NCBI RefSeq assembly: GCF_007625205.1 | Contig: NZ_VMNI01000021.1 | Coordinates: 62,001 to 126,000 of the forward strand | Direction of reading: 5' to 3' | DNA: 64,000 nucleotides | From: Denitromonas ohlonensis | GTDB lineage: Bacteria; Pseudomonadota; Gammaproteobacteria; Burkholderiales; Rhodocyclaceae | Part shown: positions 21,095-30,363 of the stretch, in pieces | How the letters are laid out: each line of letters starts with the position of its first letter | Position numbering within the stretch: the first letter of the stretch is position 1 | Notes under the pieces: generated by a model | Database searches by the model: none | The model's input: only the letters and a program-made list of their open reading frames with translations | Told to the model about the DNA's origin: nothing | Translations under genes and position numbers: made by a program

Positions 21095-21489
21095 TCGAAC
21101 TGCCCAATCGCTGGCTTAACGACATTGTCTGGGACGACCACGGCCTGGTGCCGGTCATCGCCCAGGACGCGACGACCGGCGACGTGTTGATGTTCGCCTT
21201 CATGAACCGCGAGGCGCTGGCCTTGACGGCGGAGCGGGGCGAGGCAGTCTATTGGTCACGTTCGCGGCGTAAGCTGTGGCACAAGGGCGAAGCGTCCGGC
21301 CATACCCAGAAGGTGCTCGAGATCCGCACCGACTGTGACAACGACGTGGTGCTGTTGAAGATCGAGCAGACGGGCGGCATCGCCTGCCACACTGGACGCA
21401 AGAGCTGTTTCTTCCAGCGCCTCGGCGAGTCCGGGCAGTGGGAAGCGGCAGACCCGGTTCTGAAAGACCCGAAGGAGATTTACGGATGA
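21091..21489 (+). CDS. hisI: Phosphoribosyl-AMP cyclohydrolase HisI
   Basis: Zn/Mg-dependent cyclohydrolase (132 residues). Motifs are [28 protein letters not shown] and the metal site DCDNDVVLL...[10 protein letters not shown]. The start is GTG overlapping the hisF stop (GTGA). HisI and HisE are separate proteins here, unlike the fused enterobacterial HisIE. Confidence 0.96.
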   Translation: MIELPNRWLNDIVWDDHGLVPVIAQDATTGDVLMFAFMNREALALTAERGEAVYWSRSRRKLWHKGEASGHTQKVLEIRTDCDNDVVLLKIEQTGGIACHTGRKSCFFQRLGESGQWEAADPVLKDPKEIYG

Positions 21490-21812
21490 TCGATATCGAA
21501 GTGCTGCACCGCGTAGCCGCGACGCTTGCCGAACGCAAGGCCGCTGACCCGGACGCGTCCTACGTATCCAGCCTGTACGCCAAGGGCACGGACGCGATCT
21601 GCAAGAAAGTGGCCGAAGAGGCTGCCGAGACGATCATGGCGGCCAAGGATGGCAACCGCCTGCATCTGGTCTGGGAGATCACCGACGTGTGGTTTCACAC
21701 CATGGTGCTGCTGGCGCACTTCGGTCTGACGGTCGACGATGTGCTGGCCGAGCTCCGTCGTCGTGAAGGCGTATCGGGCATCGACGAAAAAAAATCACGC
21801 ACAGCAGGGTAA
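21486..21812 (+). CDS. hisE: Phosphoribosyl-ATP pyrophosphatase HisE
   Basis: All-alpha pyrophosphohydrolase (108 residues), second step of the pathway. The MazG-like acidic motif is [15 protein letters not shown], followed by [21 protein letters not shown] at 21486 overlaps the hisI stop. It is the last his gene; the HIT gene follows after 9 bp. Confidence 0.95.
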   Translation: MIDIEVLHRVAATLAERKAADPDASYVSSLYAKGTDAICKKVAEEAAETIMAAKDGNRLHLVWEITDVWFHTMVLLAHFGLTVDDVLAELRRREGVSGIDEKKSRTAG

Positions 21813-21821
21813 ACCACGCTT

Positions 21822-22169
21822 ATGTCTGACTGCATCTTCTGCAAAATTGCGTCGGGTGACATCCCGGCCAAAAAGGCTTTCGAGGATGACGACATGGTCG
21901 TTTTCCACGATATCAACCCGGTCGCGCCAGTGCATCTGCTGGCGATCCCGAAGAAGCACATCGCGTCGCTGGCCGACGCCGAGCCGGCGGATGCGCTGGT
22001 GATGGGCAAGCTGCTGCAGACCGGTGCCCGCCTGGCCGTCGAGCAGGGTTGCACCGATGGGTTCCGGACGCTGATCAACACGGGGCGGGTCGGAAGACAG
22101 GAGGTGTATCATCTGCACATTCATTTCGTTGGCGGGCCGGACGTATTGCCCCCCATGTTGAAGCGTTGA
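21822..22169 (+). CDS. hinT: HIT-family purine nucleotide hydrolase (HinT-like)
   Basis: Histidine-triad protein (115 residues) of the HinT branch, a purine phosphoramidase. [20 protein letters not shown] is the typical N-terminus with two Cys. The catalytic triad is in [10 protein letters not shown]. Its position between hisE and tatA is common in Proteobacteria. Confidence 0.93.
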   Translation: MSDCIFCKIASGDIPAKKAFEDDDMVVFHDINPVAPVHLLAIPKKHIASLADAEPADALVMGKLLQTGARLAVEQGCTDGFRTLINTGRVGRQEVYHLHIHFVGGPDVLPPMLKR

Positions 22170-22179
22170 GGAGTTATTA

Positions 22180-22404
22180 ATGGGTTCATTCAGTATCTGG
22201 CACTGGCTGATCGTTCTGGTCATCGTGATGCTTGTTTTCGGCACCAAGAAGCTGCGCAATATCGGCCAGGATCTGGGCGGTGCGGTGAAGGGTTTCAAGG
22301 ACGGCGTGCGTGAGGCCGAGAACACCAGCGAGTCGGCCAAGCCCGAGCAGCTCGATGGCAAGACCATCAACGCGGAAGCCAAAGAAAAGATCAATAATTC
22401 TTGA
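22180..22404 (+). CDS. tatA: Twin-arginine translocase subunit TatA
   Basis: Small single-pass protein (74 residues) that polymerises to form the Tat translocation pore. The N-terminal membrane helix [18 protein letters not shown] is followed by the hinge and amphipathic helix [16 protein letters not shown]. The start has a GAGGAG ribosome-binding site. A terminator-like hairpin lies between it and tatB. Confidence 0.95.
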   Translation: MGSFSIWHWLIVLVIVMLVFGTKKLRNIGQDLGGAVKGFKDGVREAENTSESAKPEQLDGKTINAEAKEKINNS

Positions 22405-22422
22405 TCGGACCTCAGGTCTGAC

Positions 22423-22456
22423 ACGAGGGGCGAAGCAGGTCGGCCCCTCGTTTTTG
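22423..22456 (+). terminator. Terminator/attenuator hairpin between tatA and tatB
   Basis: Stem ACGAGGGGC / GCCCCTCGT (22423-22431 and 22443-22451) with an 11-nt loop, directly followed by a T-run (22451-22455). It lies inside the tatABC unit and would make some transcripts end after tatA. Confidence 0.6.
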
Positions 22457-22478
22457 CTTTCGTCTGCGCAGGAACGTC

Positions 22479-22985
22479 ATGTTTGATATCGGTTTCACCG
22501 AACTCATGATCATCGCCATCGTCGGTCTGGTGGTGATCGGTCCCGAACGCCTGCCGAAAGTGGCGCGAACCGTTGGTCACATGCTGGGGCGTTTGCAGCG
22601 CTACGTCGGCGATGTGAAGTCGGATATCCAGCGCGAAATGCACCTGGAAGACCTCAAGAAACTTCAGAAAGAAATGACTGATTCGGCGCGCGATCTCGAA
22701 AGCGGGCTGCGTGGGCAGGCCGCGGCCGTCAAGGCGGATCTCGACGACACTGCCAAATCGGTGAATTCCGCGGTAACCGGAGAGGCGGCGCCTAAAGCGA
22801 TCGATACGGCCACCGCCGACGCCGATGCCGAAGCCGCGCTCAAGGACGCCGAGCGGGCGATCGCCCAGACCGTTGCCGACGATATCGCGGCCGGCCACGC
22901 TCCGATACCGCGCGACGACAACCAGATGGCGCTCGGCCTCGACAATGTTGCGCCCGCCGGCGCGCCCAAGGAGTCCAAGGCGTGA
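22479..22985 (+). CDS. tatB: Twin-arginine translocase subunit TatB
   Basis: TatB (168 residues) forms the substrate receptor with TatC. FDIGFTELMIIAIVGLVVIG with the following PERLPKVARTVG is the TatB-type N-terminal membrane helix and hinge, including the TatB-specific Glu at position 8. A long amphipathic helix and a variable Ala/Asp-rich tail follow. The stop overlaps the tatC start. Confidence 0.95.
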   Translation: MFDIGFTELMIIAIVGLVVIGPERLPKVARTVGHMLGRLQRYVGDVKSDIQREMHLEDLKKLQKEMTDSARDLESGLRGQAAAVKADLDDTAKSVNSAVTGEAAPKAIDTATADADAEAALKDAERAIAQTVADDIAAGHAPIPRDDNQMALGLDNVAPAGAPKESKA

Positions 22986-23749
22986 CCGAGACCCAGGAAA
23001 CCTTTGTTGCGCATCTCGTCGAGCTGCGCGACCGTCTTTTGCGCGCGGTTGGCGCGGTCTTGCTGGTGTTTTTCTGCCTGATGCCCTGGGCCGGTCAGAT
23101 CTACGACTTGCTCGCCCTGCCAATGATGCAGGCGCTGCCCGAAGGCACGCGCATGATCGCCACCGGCGTGGTCACACCGTTCTTCGTGCCCGTGAAAGTG
23201 ACCCTGATGGTCGCTTTTGTTTGCGCCTTGCCGGTGGTGTTGTATCAGGCCTGGTCTTTCATCGCGCCGGGCCTCTACGCCCATGAAAAGCGTCTCGGCG
23301 TGCCGCTGGTGCTGGCCAGTACCTTGTTGTTCCTGGCGGGTATGGCGTTTTGCTACTTCTTCGTGTTCAAGATGGTGTTTGCGTTCATCAACGAATTCGC
23401 ACCGAAGAGCATTACGCCTGCGCCGGATATCGAGCAGTACCTGTCTTTTGTCATGACGTTGTTCATGGCCTTCGGGCTCACCTTCGAGGTGCCGGTTGCC
23501 GTGGTGCTGTTGTCCAAGTTTGGCGTGGTGAATCAGGCCAAACTGAAAGAGGCCCGCCCTTACGTGATCGTCGGCGCCTTTGTCATCGCGGCCATTGTGA
23601 CCCCGCCCGATGTGATCTCGCAGTTCATGCTGGCGGTGCCCATGTGGCTGCTGTACGAGGTCGGTATTTTGTGCGCCCGCTTCGTTGCGGTGCGCGAAGA
23701 GGGCGCGCCGGACGAGGCCGAGCCAGCCAGTGACGTGAGCCGGAACTGA
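22982..23749 (+). CDS. tatC: Twin-arginine translocase subunit TatC
   Basis: Six-helix inner-membrane protein that recognises the twin-arginine signal. It has 255 residues, with the N-terminal HLVELRDRLLRAVGAVLLVF and the loop FVPVKVTLMVAFVCALPVVL typical of TatC. Its end is 23 bp from the convergent protease gene, with no clear terminator between them. Predicted clients in the nir cluster are few (NirS and the c-type cytochromes use Sec-type signals), so its clients are mostly elsewhere. Confidence 0.96.
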   Translation: MTETQETFVAHLVELRDRLLRAVGAVLLVFFCLMPWAGQIYDLLALPMMQALPEGTRMIATGVVTPFFVPVKVTLMVAFVCALPVVLYQAWSFIAPGLYAHEKRLGVPLVLASTLLFLAGMAFCYFFVFKMVFAFINEFAPKSITPAPDIEQYLSFVMTLFMAFGLTFEVPVAVVLLSKFGVVNQAKLKEARPYVIVGAFVIAAIVTPPDVISQFMLAVPMWLLYEVGILCARFVAVREEGAPDEAEPASDVSRN

Positions 23750-23772
23750 TCGGTCGATTGGGGTGCCTTGCC

Positions 23773-24939
23773 CTACTGAGGGCGGGGAATCGTCGGCCGG
23801 CGGCCGATCTTGACCGGCAGTTCAATCACCTTTTTTTTGCGGCGGACCGTGAAGCGCGCGTCCGCCCCCGGTGCGAGCGCGGCCACCAGTTCAAGCATGC
23901 GCTGAGGGCTGGCGATGGGCTGTGTGCCAATGCCAATCAATACGTCGCCGGGTTGAATCCCGCCTTTGTCGGCGGGGCCGCCACGCATGACGCCTGCGAT
24001 CAAGGCGCCGTCGGTGTCGGGTAAATTGAAAGACTCGGCCAGCTCCGGCGTGATGTCCTGAATTTCGACACCGATCCAGCCGCGCGTCACACGACCGGTG
24101 CGGATGATCTGGTCCATGACATCCTTGGCAAAGGTGACCGGTATGGCGAAACCGATACCGAGTGAGCCGCCCGAGCGGGAGTAGATGGCGGCGTTGATGC
24201 CCACCAGGGCGCCGTCGCTATTGACCAGCGCGCCGCCCGAGTTTCCGGGGTTGATCGCCGCATCGGTCTGAATGAAATTCTCGAAAGTGCTGATGCCCAA
24301 GTGGCTGCGTTGCAGCGCCGAGACGATGCCCATGGTCACGGTTTGGCCAACGCCAAACGGATTGCCGATGGCCAGCACAACATCGCCGACGGACAGCGAT
24401 TCGGTGGGGGCGAAGCTTACCGCCGGCAGTGCGCCGCCGGCTTCGATGCGCAGGACGGCCAGATCCGTTTCGGGGTCGCGGCCCACCAGTTTTGCCTCGA
24501 ACTTGCGCCCATCGTTGAGTGCGACTTCAATGGCATCGGCGGCTTCGATGACATGGTTGTTGGTCAGAATGTAGCCATCGGCGCTGGCAATGACGCCCGA
24601 GCCGAGACCCGAGGTACGTTGTTCTTGCCGCGGACCGAGGCGGTCGCCGAAGAAATGACGGAAAATCGGGTCATCAAGGAAGGGGCTGCGCTGTGACTGC
24701 ATCTCCTTGCTGGTAAAGATATGCACCACGGAGGGGAGCGCGGTGCGGGCGGCTTTGGCATACGATCCGGGGGTGTCCGTCGCGGCGCCCAGGGTCGCGG
24801 CGGCTGGCGCCTCGTTTTGCACCACAACCACCGGGGCTTGTGGTCTGAGCCAGTCAGGCTTGAACGTGGACAGCACGAACACGACCGCCACCGCAATGGT
24901 GACCGCCTGGGCGAAGGTCAGCCAGAGTCGATGAATCAT
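23773..24939 (-). CDS. DegQ/DegS-like HtrA serine protease
   Basis: Membrane-anchored periplasmic trypsin-like protease for envelope quality control. An N-terminal membrane segment (residues about 8-26) probably stays as an anchor. The triad is His129 (ILTNNHV), Asp159 (DPETDLAVL) and Ser234 (GNSGGAL). One PDZ domain follows (about 285-375, GVMRGGPADKGGIQPGDVLI). A single PDZ and an uncleaved anchor point to DegS/AlgW-like proteins (388 residues), but no anti-sigma partner is adjacent. Confidence 0.92.
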   Translation of the reverse strand: MIHRLWLTFAQAVTIAVAVVFVLSTFKPDWLRPQAPVVVVQNEAPAAATLGAATDTPGSYAKAARTALPSVVHIFTSKEMQSQRSPFLDDPIFRHFFGDRLGPRQEQRTSGLGSGVIASADGYILTNNHVIEAADAIEVALNDGRKFEAKLVGRDPETDLAVLRIEAGGALPAVSFAPTESLSVGDVVLAIGNPFGVGQTVTMGIVSALQRSHLGISTFENFIQTDAAINPGNSGGALVNSDGALVGINAAIYSRSGGSLGIGFAIPVTFAKDVMDQIIRTGRVTRGWIGVEIQDITPELAESFNLPDTDGALIAGVMRGGPADKGGIQPGDVLIGIGTQPIASPQRMLELVAALAPGADARFTVRRKKKVIELPVKIGRRPTIPRPQ

Positions 24940-24989
24940 GGGTGGCGCGCCAGTTTGGCCGCGCGAACGACGGGAAGGAGGACGGACAT

Positions 24990-25736
24990 ATGCAATTGAC
25001 GGAGCTTCAGCGCTATCTGGATGTGCTGCTCAATGTGGTCGCGATGAAGGATTATTGCCCAAACGGTTTGCAAGTGGAAGGAAGGGCTGAGGTCGCTCGC
25101 GTGGTTTGTGGTGTCACAGCCAGTCAGGCCTTGCTTGATGCGGCGGTCGAACGGCAGGCCGATGCGGTGCTGGTGCATCACGGCTATTTCTGGCGGGGTG
25201 AAGACGCGCGGGTGGTCGGTGTGCGCAAGCGGCGGCTGGGCACGCTGTTGCGTCATGACATCAGCTTGCTGGCGTATCACCTGCCGCTGGATGTGCATCC
25301 TGAATTGGGCAACAACGCGCAGTTGGCCCGTCGACTGGGCTGGACGGTGACCGGAAGCTTCGGTGAGCAGTCGCTGGGCCTGATCGGTGATGTGCCAGTG
25401 GCGCTGCCCGCCCGCGCACTCGCAGCGCAGCTTGGCGTCACGCTGGGTCGTGAGGCGCAGTGGGTCGGCGATGGCGACCGGATCGTGCGGCGGGTGGCGT
25501 GGTGCACTGGCGCGGCGCAGTCTTTTCTTGAATCTGCTGTGGCGGCGGGTTGCGATGCGTTCGTGTCGGGGGAGATCTCCGAGCCGACGGTGCACCTGGC
25601 GCGGGAGTCAGGGGTGCCCTATATTGCGGCGGGACATCATGCCACCGAGCGTTACGGGATTCAGGCGCTAGGCGAGCATCTGGCCGAGCAATTCGGTCTG
25701 GACTGCCAGTTTGTGGATATTGACAATCCGGTCTGA
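24990..25736 (+). CDS. Nif3-like dinuclear metal centre protein (YbgI/DUF34)
   Basis: Member of the NIF3/DUF34 family (248 residues), whose biochemical role is still poorly defined; a metal-dependent hydrolase role linked to folate or GTP cyclohydrolase I has been proposed for the family. Metal-ligand motifs are VLVHHGYFW, LLAYHLPLDVHPELGNN and the C-terminal AAGHHATERYGIQALGEHL. ATG at 24990 follows a strong GGAAGGAGG ribosome-binding site. It is divergent from the HtrA protease, as is common in Betaproteobacteria. Confidence 0.9.
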   Translation: MQLTELQRYLDVLLNVVAMKDYCPNGLQVEGRAEVARVVCGVTASQALLDAAVERQADAVLVHHGYFWRGEDARVVGVRKRRLGTLLRHDISLLAYHLPLDVHPELGNNAQLARRLGWTVTGSFGEQSLGLIGDVPVALPARALAAQLGVTLGREAQWVGDGDRIVRRVAWCTGAAQSFLESAVAAGCDAFVSGEISEPTVHLARESGVPYIAAGHHATERYGIQALGEHLAEQFGLDCQFVDIDNPV

Positions 25737-25797
25737 GCGCCGCAAGTCACGAGTGGCGGCAGGCGCGGGATCGCCGCGCATGCGCGTGCGGACTGGC

Positions 25798-28134
25798 TCA
25801 GTCGTCGCGCTTGCGGTTGAAGCCGCCCAGCAGTTCGGTGGCGGTGAAGCCGTCGTCTGCATTGGCGTCGGTATCCAGCCCTTTTGGCCTGGCGGGCGGG
25901 GGTGTTTCGTCGGATTCCAACTGGGGCGGAATGTCGGCCTTGGTCTTTTTTTCGTCCTCGGGCACGGTCGTTTCGTCGTCCTCGAGCGAGGGTGTATCGC
26001 CTGACTCGAGTGCAAAGTCGAGATCGGGAAGTGTGGTTTCGGTCATCGATGGCGTGATGTCGGCGTCGTCGAGGCTGAAGATCGGCTCCGCGGTGACCGC
26101 GTCGAGTGGTGTGCTGAAATCGATTGGCGCCTCGTTGGCTTCCGGCGCGTCTGATTCTGGCGTCGCCACCTCCGGCGTTTCTGCGTCGGGCCGGGCGCCG
26201 ACAGCTGCCACCGGGATGTCGACGGCGCCGGTGTAGGGGCCAAGTTGGTCTTCGAGTACCGCCATGAGCATCAGCAGATCGTCAATCACGGCGATGGGAA
26301 AGCCCTGCCGCGCGCCATCGCGATTGTCTCGCAGCAGGCGTTGAATATATGCCTGACAGTCGACGGTCATCCAGCTGCTGGTGAGCGCCTTGACGATGTG
26401 CGCCATTTGTTCGACCGACTCACTCGTTTGGCGCGCAAGATCGAAGTCGTCCCACTCGACGACCTTGACGTTGAAGGTCTGGTTGAGCTGGCGGGTGATG
26501 ACTTCGAAGTCTTCACGCATGTCGGCGGTGCGGTAGACCTCCAGCAACTTCAGCCACGGCGCGACCGCCTGTTTCGGGTTGTTGCGGATGAACTCGGCCA
26601 GGGTTTCGGCGGCGCCTTGAATGCGGCCGAAAGACATCATGATGTCGGCGAGCTCGACCGCGGATTCGTGTTCTTCGGAAAGGTCGGCTTCTTCGATCGT
26701 GATGGGGGCAACGCTGTGCTGCAGTTCGGCGGGAGCGGATCCGTCCCAGTCGATTGGCGAAAAATCAAAGCTCTCGGTGCCCGGCGCTGCCTGGGTCATG
26801 GGGGGCTCGACGGCGCGGGGCTCGGCGTTCGTTGCGCTGTCTTCGTTCAGGAAGTCGTCTGCTTCATCGCTCGCGCGTCGTCGGCGGAGCAGCCAGATGG
26901 CCACCCACGCGGCCATAAGCGCGGCGAGGCCGGCAGGCAGCCAGGATTGGGCAGTCGCCAGCCAGTCGGAGGCGGCGGGTGCGGGCGTCGGCGCAGCCGC
27001 TTGTACCGTGGGGGCGGCTGGGGCAGGTGTGCTCGCTGGTGCCGCCGGCGCCGGGGCGTCTCGTTTGACGACCTCGTCGGCCAGCGTTTTTTGCAAGGCC
27101 TCGATACGTTCGATGCGGTCGGTGAGTTCGAGCCGGGCGGTAATCTGCTCGTCAAGCAACATGATCAGTTGCTGCTCGCGGCGCAGCAGATCGCGCTCGG
27201 CGTCGGAGGTGCGATCAATCAGGCCCGGGTCGCCCAGTTGACGGGACAGCTTGAAGCCGTTGAAGTCCGGCGCATCGCCGGAGAGCGTCAGTCGGTCGCC
27301 GCTGTCTGCGGGTGGCTCGGTCGGCATCGGGGCCGGCTCGGCCGCAGGTTCCGGCGGCGGTGTCGCGGCACGCTCCGGTGCCGGGGGCTCGACAGGCGCG
27401 GGTGCTGGCTCAGGTGCGCGTGCGACAGGCTTTGGCGCAGCGGGGGCCGGATGGGCTGCGATGATCGCTTCACGGTCTGGCAGGACGAGCGTGGTACCCG
27501 CGCCAAGGGTTTGTTGCGATGAGCGAATGCTGCGGTCACCGCTGTTGAGTTTGCGTGTTGCCCGGATAAAGCCGATCCGGTCTTTTCGGCTTGACGGGTA
27601 AAGCTGGCGCGCAAGCTGATTGATGGAGGCGCCATCAGGCAGCGTCCAGGTGCCACCGAGTTCGCTCGCCGACAAGGCGGGCGACGCGGGTGCGCGCGCT
27701 GCGGGCGGGCTTGGGCGAGATGCCGGCGCTGCGGCCTGCGGGGTTGCAATGGTGCTGACCGGTGAGGGCAGTAGCAGGGTGTAGGTGCGTTTCAGGCGCG
27801 CTTGGCAGGTTTCTTCAAGCGTGAGCCGGACGATGGGGTCGAGAACGGCTTGCGTCCGTGTGACGACAGCGACGGGCTTGCCGGCGCGCATCTGGAGGCT
27901 GACCAGCGCATTGCGCACGGCGGGAATGCCGTCCGTTGGGTCAGTGCCCGGGACGACCCGCAGGCAGCTGCTGTCGTCCTTGGGGCCGACGCCGTAGAGC
28001 CGGACCTCGGCGCGAAAGGGCTCCCCGATGGCGGATTGGCTGAGGATTTCGCCAAACCCGATAGCGTACGACGCGCCGGGAATCGACGCGAGGGCGCAAA
28101 GCAGCAGTGAGGACTTGCTCGATAACGACTTCAT
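25798..28134 (-). CDS. fimV: FimV-like pilus/polarity protein
   Basis: Large envelope protein (778 residues). It has a signal peptide (LLLCALASIPGASYA) and an N-terminal FimV-type domain (IGFGEILSQSAIGEPFRAEV). A LysM-like region lies around residues 165-230, and a coiled coil (about 315-360) contains LRREQQLIMLLDEQIT. One membrane helix sits near residues 395-415, and a long acidic cytoplasmic tail (about 420-778) carries a TPR-like region. FimV organises polar type IV pilus and cAMP functions in Pseudomonas. The usual C-terminal FimV motif is not visible; the end is the short basic LLGGFNRKRDD. It is convergent with the Nif3-like gene. Confidence 0.72.
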   Translation of the reverse strand: MKSLSSKSSLLLCALASIPGASYAIGFGEILSQSAIGEPFRAEVRLYGVGPKDDSSCLRVVPGTDPTDGIPAVRNALVSLQMRAGKPVAVVTRTQAVLDPIVRLTLEETCQARLKRTYTLLLPSPVSTIATPQAAAPASRPSPPAARAPASPALSASELGGTWTLPDGASINQLARQLYPSSRKDRIGFIRATRKLNSGDRSIRSSQQTLGAGTTLVLPDREAIIAAHPAPAAPKPVARAPEPAPAPVEPPAPERAATPPPEPAAEPAPMPTEPPADSGDRLTLSGDAPDFNGFKLSRQLGDPGLIDRTSDAERDLLRREQQLIMLLDEQITARLELTDRIERIEALQKTLADEVVKRDAPAPAAPASTPAPAAPTVQAAAPTPAPAASDWLATAQSWLPAGLAALMAAWVAIWLLRRRRASDEADDFLNEDSATNAEPRAVEPPMTQAAPGTESFDFSPIDWDGSAPAELQHSVAPITIEEADLSEEHESAVELADIMMSFGRIQGAAETLAEFIRNNPKQAVAPWLKLLEVYRTADMREDFEVITRQLNQTFNVKVVEWDDFDLARQTSESVEQMAHIVKALTSSWMTVDCQAYIQRLLRDNRDGARQGFPIAVIDDLLMLMAVLEDQLGPYTGAVDIPVAAVGARPDAETPEVATPESDAPEANEAPIDFSTPLDAVTAEPIFSLDDADITPSMTETTLPDLDFALESGDTPSLEDDETTVPEDEKKTKADIPPQLESDETPPPARPKGLDTDANADDGFTATELLGGFNRKRDD

Positions 28135-28332
28135 CGTTCAGTCGGAAAAGCCTTATGAATTCGGGCGATCGCGAAATTATTTGAAGCACATTGTAATGAA
28201 CTTGCGTTCGTTTTGGCCCTTTGTCATGGGTTCGTGCACAAAATTGCACACATCGGAGTGTTTGTGTGCGGCAGGGCGCGCTGCGAAGACGGGGTATCAT
28301 GGAGTTGTTTCCATACGATTGCGTACGTTGTT

Positions 28333-28914
28333 ATGAATTCCAAATTGTCAGGCGGCGTTGGTCGCCAGCGCGCACAGGTTCGGCGCATTGAGGTTGAAGG
28401 TTTTTTTCGGGACGACGGCCTCGTGGAGCTCGACGCAACACTGGTCGATCTCAAGGATGTCGATTACCCCCTCGCCGCCGGCGTTCGTAAAAAGGGTGAT
28501 CCGGTGCATCGCATGCATGTGTCGGTGTTGATCGATCATGATTTCACCATTCTGGACGCCCATGCCGAGCTGGCGTGGGTGCCGTATCCGGGCGGGTGTG
28601 AGCGCATCGGACCGGCTTACGACGCCTTGATCGGAATGAACCTGATGAAGGGGTTTCGCGATGCCATTCGCGCGGAATTCTTCGGCACCAGGGGGTGTAC
28701 TCATGTCTCTGAATTGCTGCTGAGCTTGCCGACCGCTGCGGTGCAGACCTTTGCAACGTTCATGAAGGACACGGCCGGCGCGGGGGAGAAGCCGTTTCAG
28801 CTGGACCGTTGCCATGCGCTGGCGACCGACGGCGAGACGGTCCGCCAGTATTACCCGACATGGCATCGGCCGCCATCAGCGGGTTCGGGTGACGCCGAAG
28901 ACGGCGACGTTTAA
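28333..28914 (+). CDS. DUF2889-family protein
   Basis: Conserved hypothetical protein (193 residues). The N-terminal RRIEVEGFFRDDGLVELDATLVD and the core GAYDALIGMNLMKGF-like sequence (here GPAYDALIGMNLMKGF) match the DUF2889 family by my reading, with a Cys/His-containing stretch FGTRGCTHVSELL. No function is assigned. ATG at 28333 is chosen because the family-like sequence starts soon after; the longer in-frame reading from 28213 would run through the promoter region shared with fimV. It stands alone, divergent from fimV. Confidence 0.75.
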   Translation: MNSKLSGGVGRQRAQVRRIEVEGFFRDDGLVELDATLVDLKDVDYPLAAGVRKKGDPVHRMHVSVLIDHDFTILDAHAELAWVPYPGGCERIGPAYDALIGMNLMKGFRDAIRAEFFGTRGCTHVSELLLSLPTAAVQTFATFMKDTAGAGEKPFQLDRCHALATDGETVRQYYPTWHRPPSAGSGDAEDGDV

Positions 28915-28988
28915 GCGCGGACGCGAGGTGAGCGTCGGGCGTTCGATTTCGGGCCGCGGCAAGGGGGCGCGGCCGGTCGGAATTCGGT

Positions 28989-28994
28989 TATAAT
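28989..28994 (+). promoter_or_regulatory. Possible -10 element of sucCD
   Basis: A perfect TATAAT in the 276-bp gap before sucC, about 195 bp upstream of its start codon. No good -35 is seen 17 bp upstream. The leader that would result contains a perfect 12-bp palindrome CGGCATATGCCG at 29072-29083. Confidence 0.35.
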
Positions 28995-29190
28995 TACAGG
29001 GCTTTCGCCGTGCGTGGGTTCGCGCACGCTGCGGATGCGTGTCGCGCATCGGCGCTTTGTCGCTGAGGCAACGGCATATGCCGGACGAGGGAGATCGGCA
29101 GATGTCGTGGGGTGAGTGCCCCGAATTGACCCGTTCAACCTAATGTCCGTGTTCTCTGTGTGGAGACGCGGCTTCTATCGAAGGGCAACC

Positions 29191-30351
29191 ATGAAGATTC
29201 ATGAGTATCAGGCAAAAGAGCTGCTGAGAAAGTATGGCGTCGTCACCCCGCGTGGCATTCCGTGCTTCTCGGTGGACGATGCGGTCAAAGCGGCCGAAGA
29301 GCTGGGCGGCAAGATCTGGGTGGTCAAGGCACAGATTCACGCCGGTGGCCGTGGTAAGGGCGGTGGTGTGAAGCTCGCCAAGTCGATCGACGAAGTGAAA
29401 GCGCTGGCCGGAGAGATTCTGGGCATGCAGCTGATCACGCATCAGACCGGCGCCGAGGGACAGAAAGTCCGCCGCCTGCTGATCGAAGAAGGCGCCGACA
29501 TCCAGAAGGAATACTATGTCGCAGCCCTGACCGACCGGGCGACCCAGAAGGTCGCCATGATGGCCTCCTCCGAGGGCGGCATGGACATCGAGGTCGTGGC
29601 CGAAGAAACGCCGGAGAAGATCATCAAGGTCTTCGTTGATCCGCTCGTCGGCCTGACCGACGCGCAGGCGACCGAACTGGCCAACGGCATTGGCGTTCCC
29701 GCCGGTTCCGTCGACAAGGCCGTCGATGCGCTGAAGAAGCTCTACACCTGCTACATGGAAACCGATGCTTCGCTGGCGGAAATCAACCCGCTGATTCTGG
29801 AAGGCAACGGCAACATCAAGGCGCTGGACGCCAAGTTCAACTTTGACTCCAACGCGCTGTATCGTCATCCCGAGATCGTTGAGTACCGCGATCTGGACGA
29901 AGAAGACGCAGACGAAGTGGAAGCCTCCAAGTACGATCTGGCCTACATCAGCCTGGACGGCAACATTGGTTGCCTGGTCAACGGCGCCGGTCTGGCCATG
30001 GCGACCATGGATACCATCAAGCTGTTCGGTGCTTCGCCGGCCAACTTCCTGGACGTGGGCGGCGGTGCCACCACCGAGAAGGTGACCGAAGCCTTCAAGA
30101 TCATGCTTCAGAACCCCAAGGTGAAGGGCATTCTGGTGAACATCTTTGGCGGCATCATGCGTTGCGACACCATCGCGACCGGCGTGGTCGCGGCTGCCAA
30201 GGAAGTCAATCTCTCCGTACCGCTGGTGGTGCGCATGAAGGGAACCAATGAAGACATCGGCAAGAAGATTCTCGCCGAGTCCGGGTTGCCCATCATTTCC
30301 GCCGACAGCATGGCCGAAGCCGCGACGAAAGTCGTCGAAGCGGTCAAGTAA
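29191..30351 (+). CDS. sucC: Succinyl-CoA synthetase beta subunit SucC
   Basis: ATP-grasp subunit of the TCA-cycle enzyme that makes ATP or GTP from succinyl-CoA. It has 386 residues. The N-terminus [16 protein letters not shown], the ATP-grasp segment [18 protein letters not shown] and the C-terminal [17 protein letters not shown] are diagnostic. ATG at 29191 is the family-standard start. It is followed by sucD 12 bp later. The rest of the 2-oxoglutarate/succinate genes are not adjacent. Confidence 0.97.
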   Translation: MKIHEYQAKELLRKYGVVTPRGIPCFSVDDAVKAAEELGGKIWVVKAQIHAGGRGKGGGVKLAKSIDEVKALAGEILGMQLITHQTGAEGQKVRRLLIEEGADIQKEYYVAALTDRATQKVAMMASSEGGMDIEVVAEETPEKIIKVFVDPLVGLTDAQATELANGIGVPAGSVDKAVDALKKLYTCYMETDASLAEINPLILEGNGNIKALDAKFNFDSNALYRHPEIVEYRDLDEEDADEVEASKYDLAYISLDGNIGCLVNGAGLAMATMDTIKLFGASPANFLDVGGGATTEKVTEAFKIMLQNPKVKGILVNIFGGIMRCDTIATGVVAAAKEVNLSVPLVVRMKGTNEDIGKKILAESGLPIISADSMAEAATKVVEAVK

Positions 30352-30363
30352 GGAGAGTTTCGA

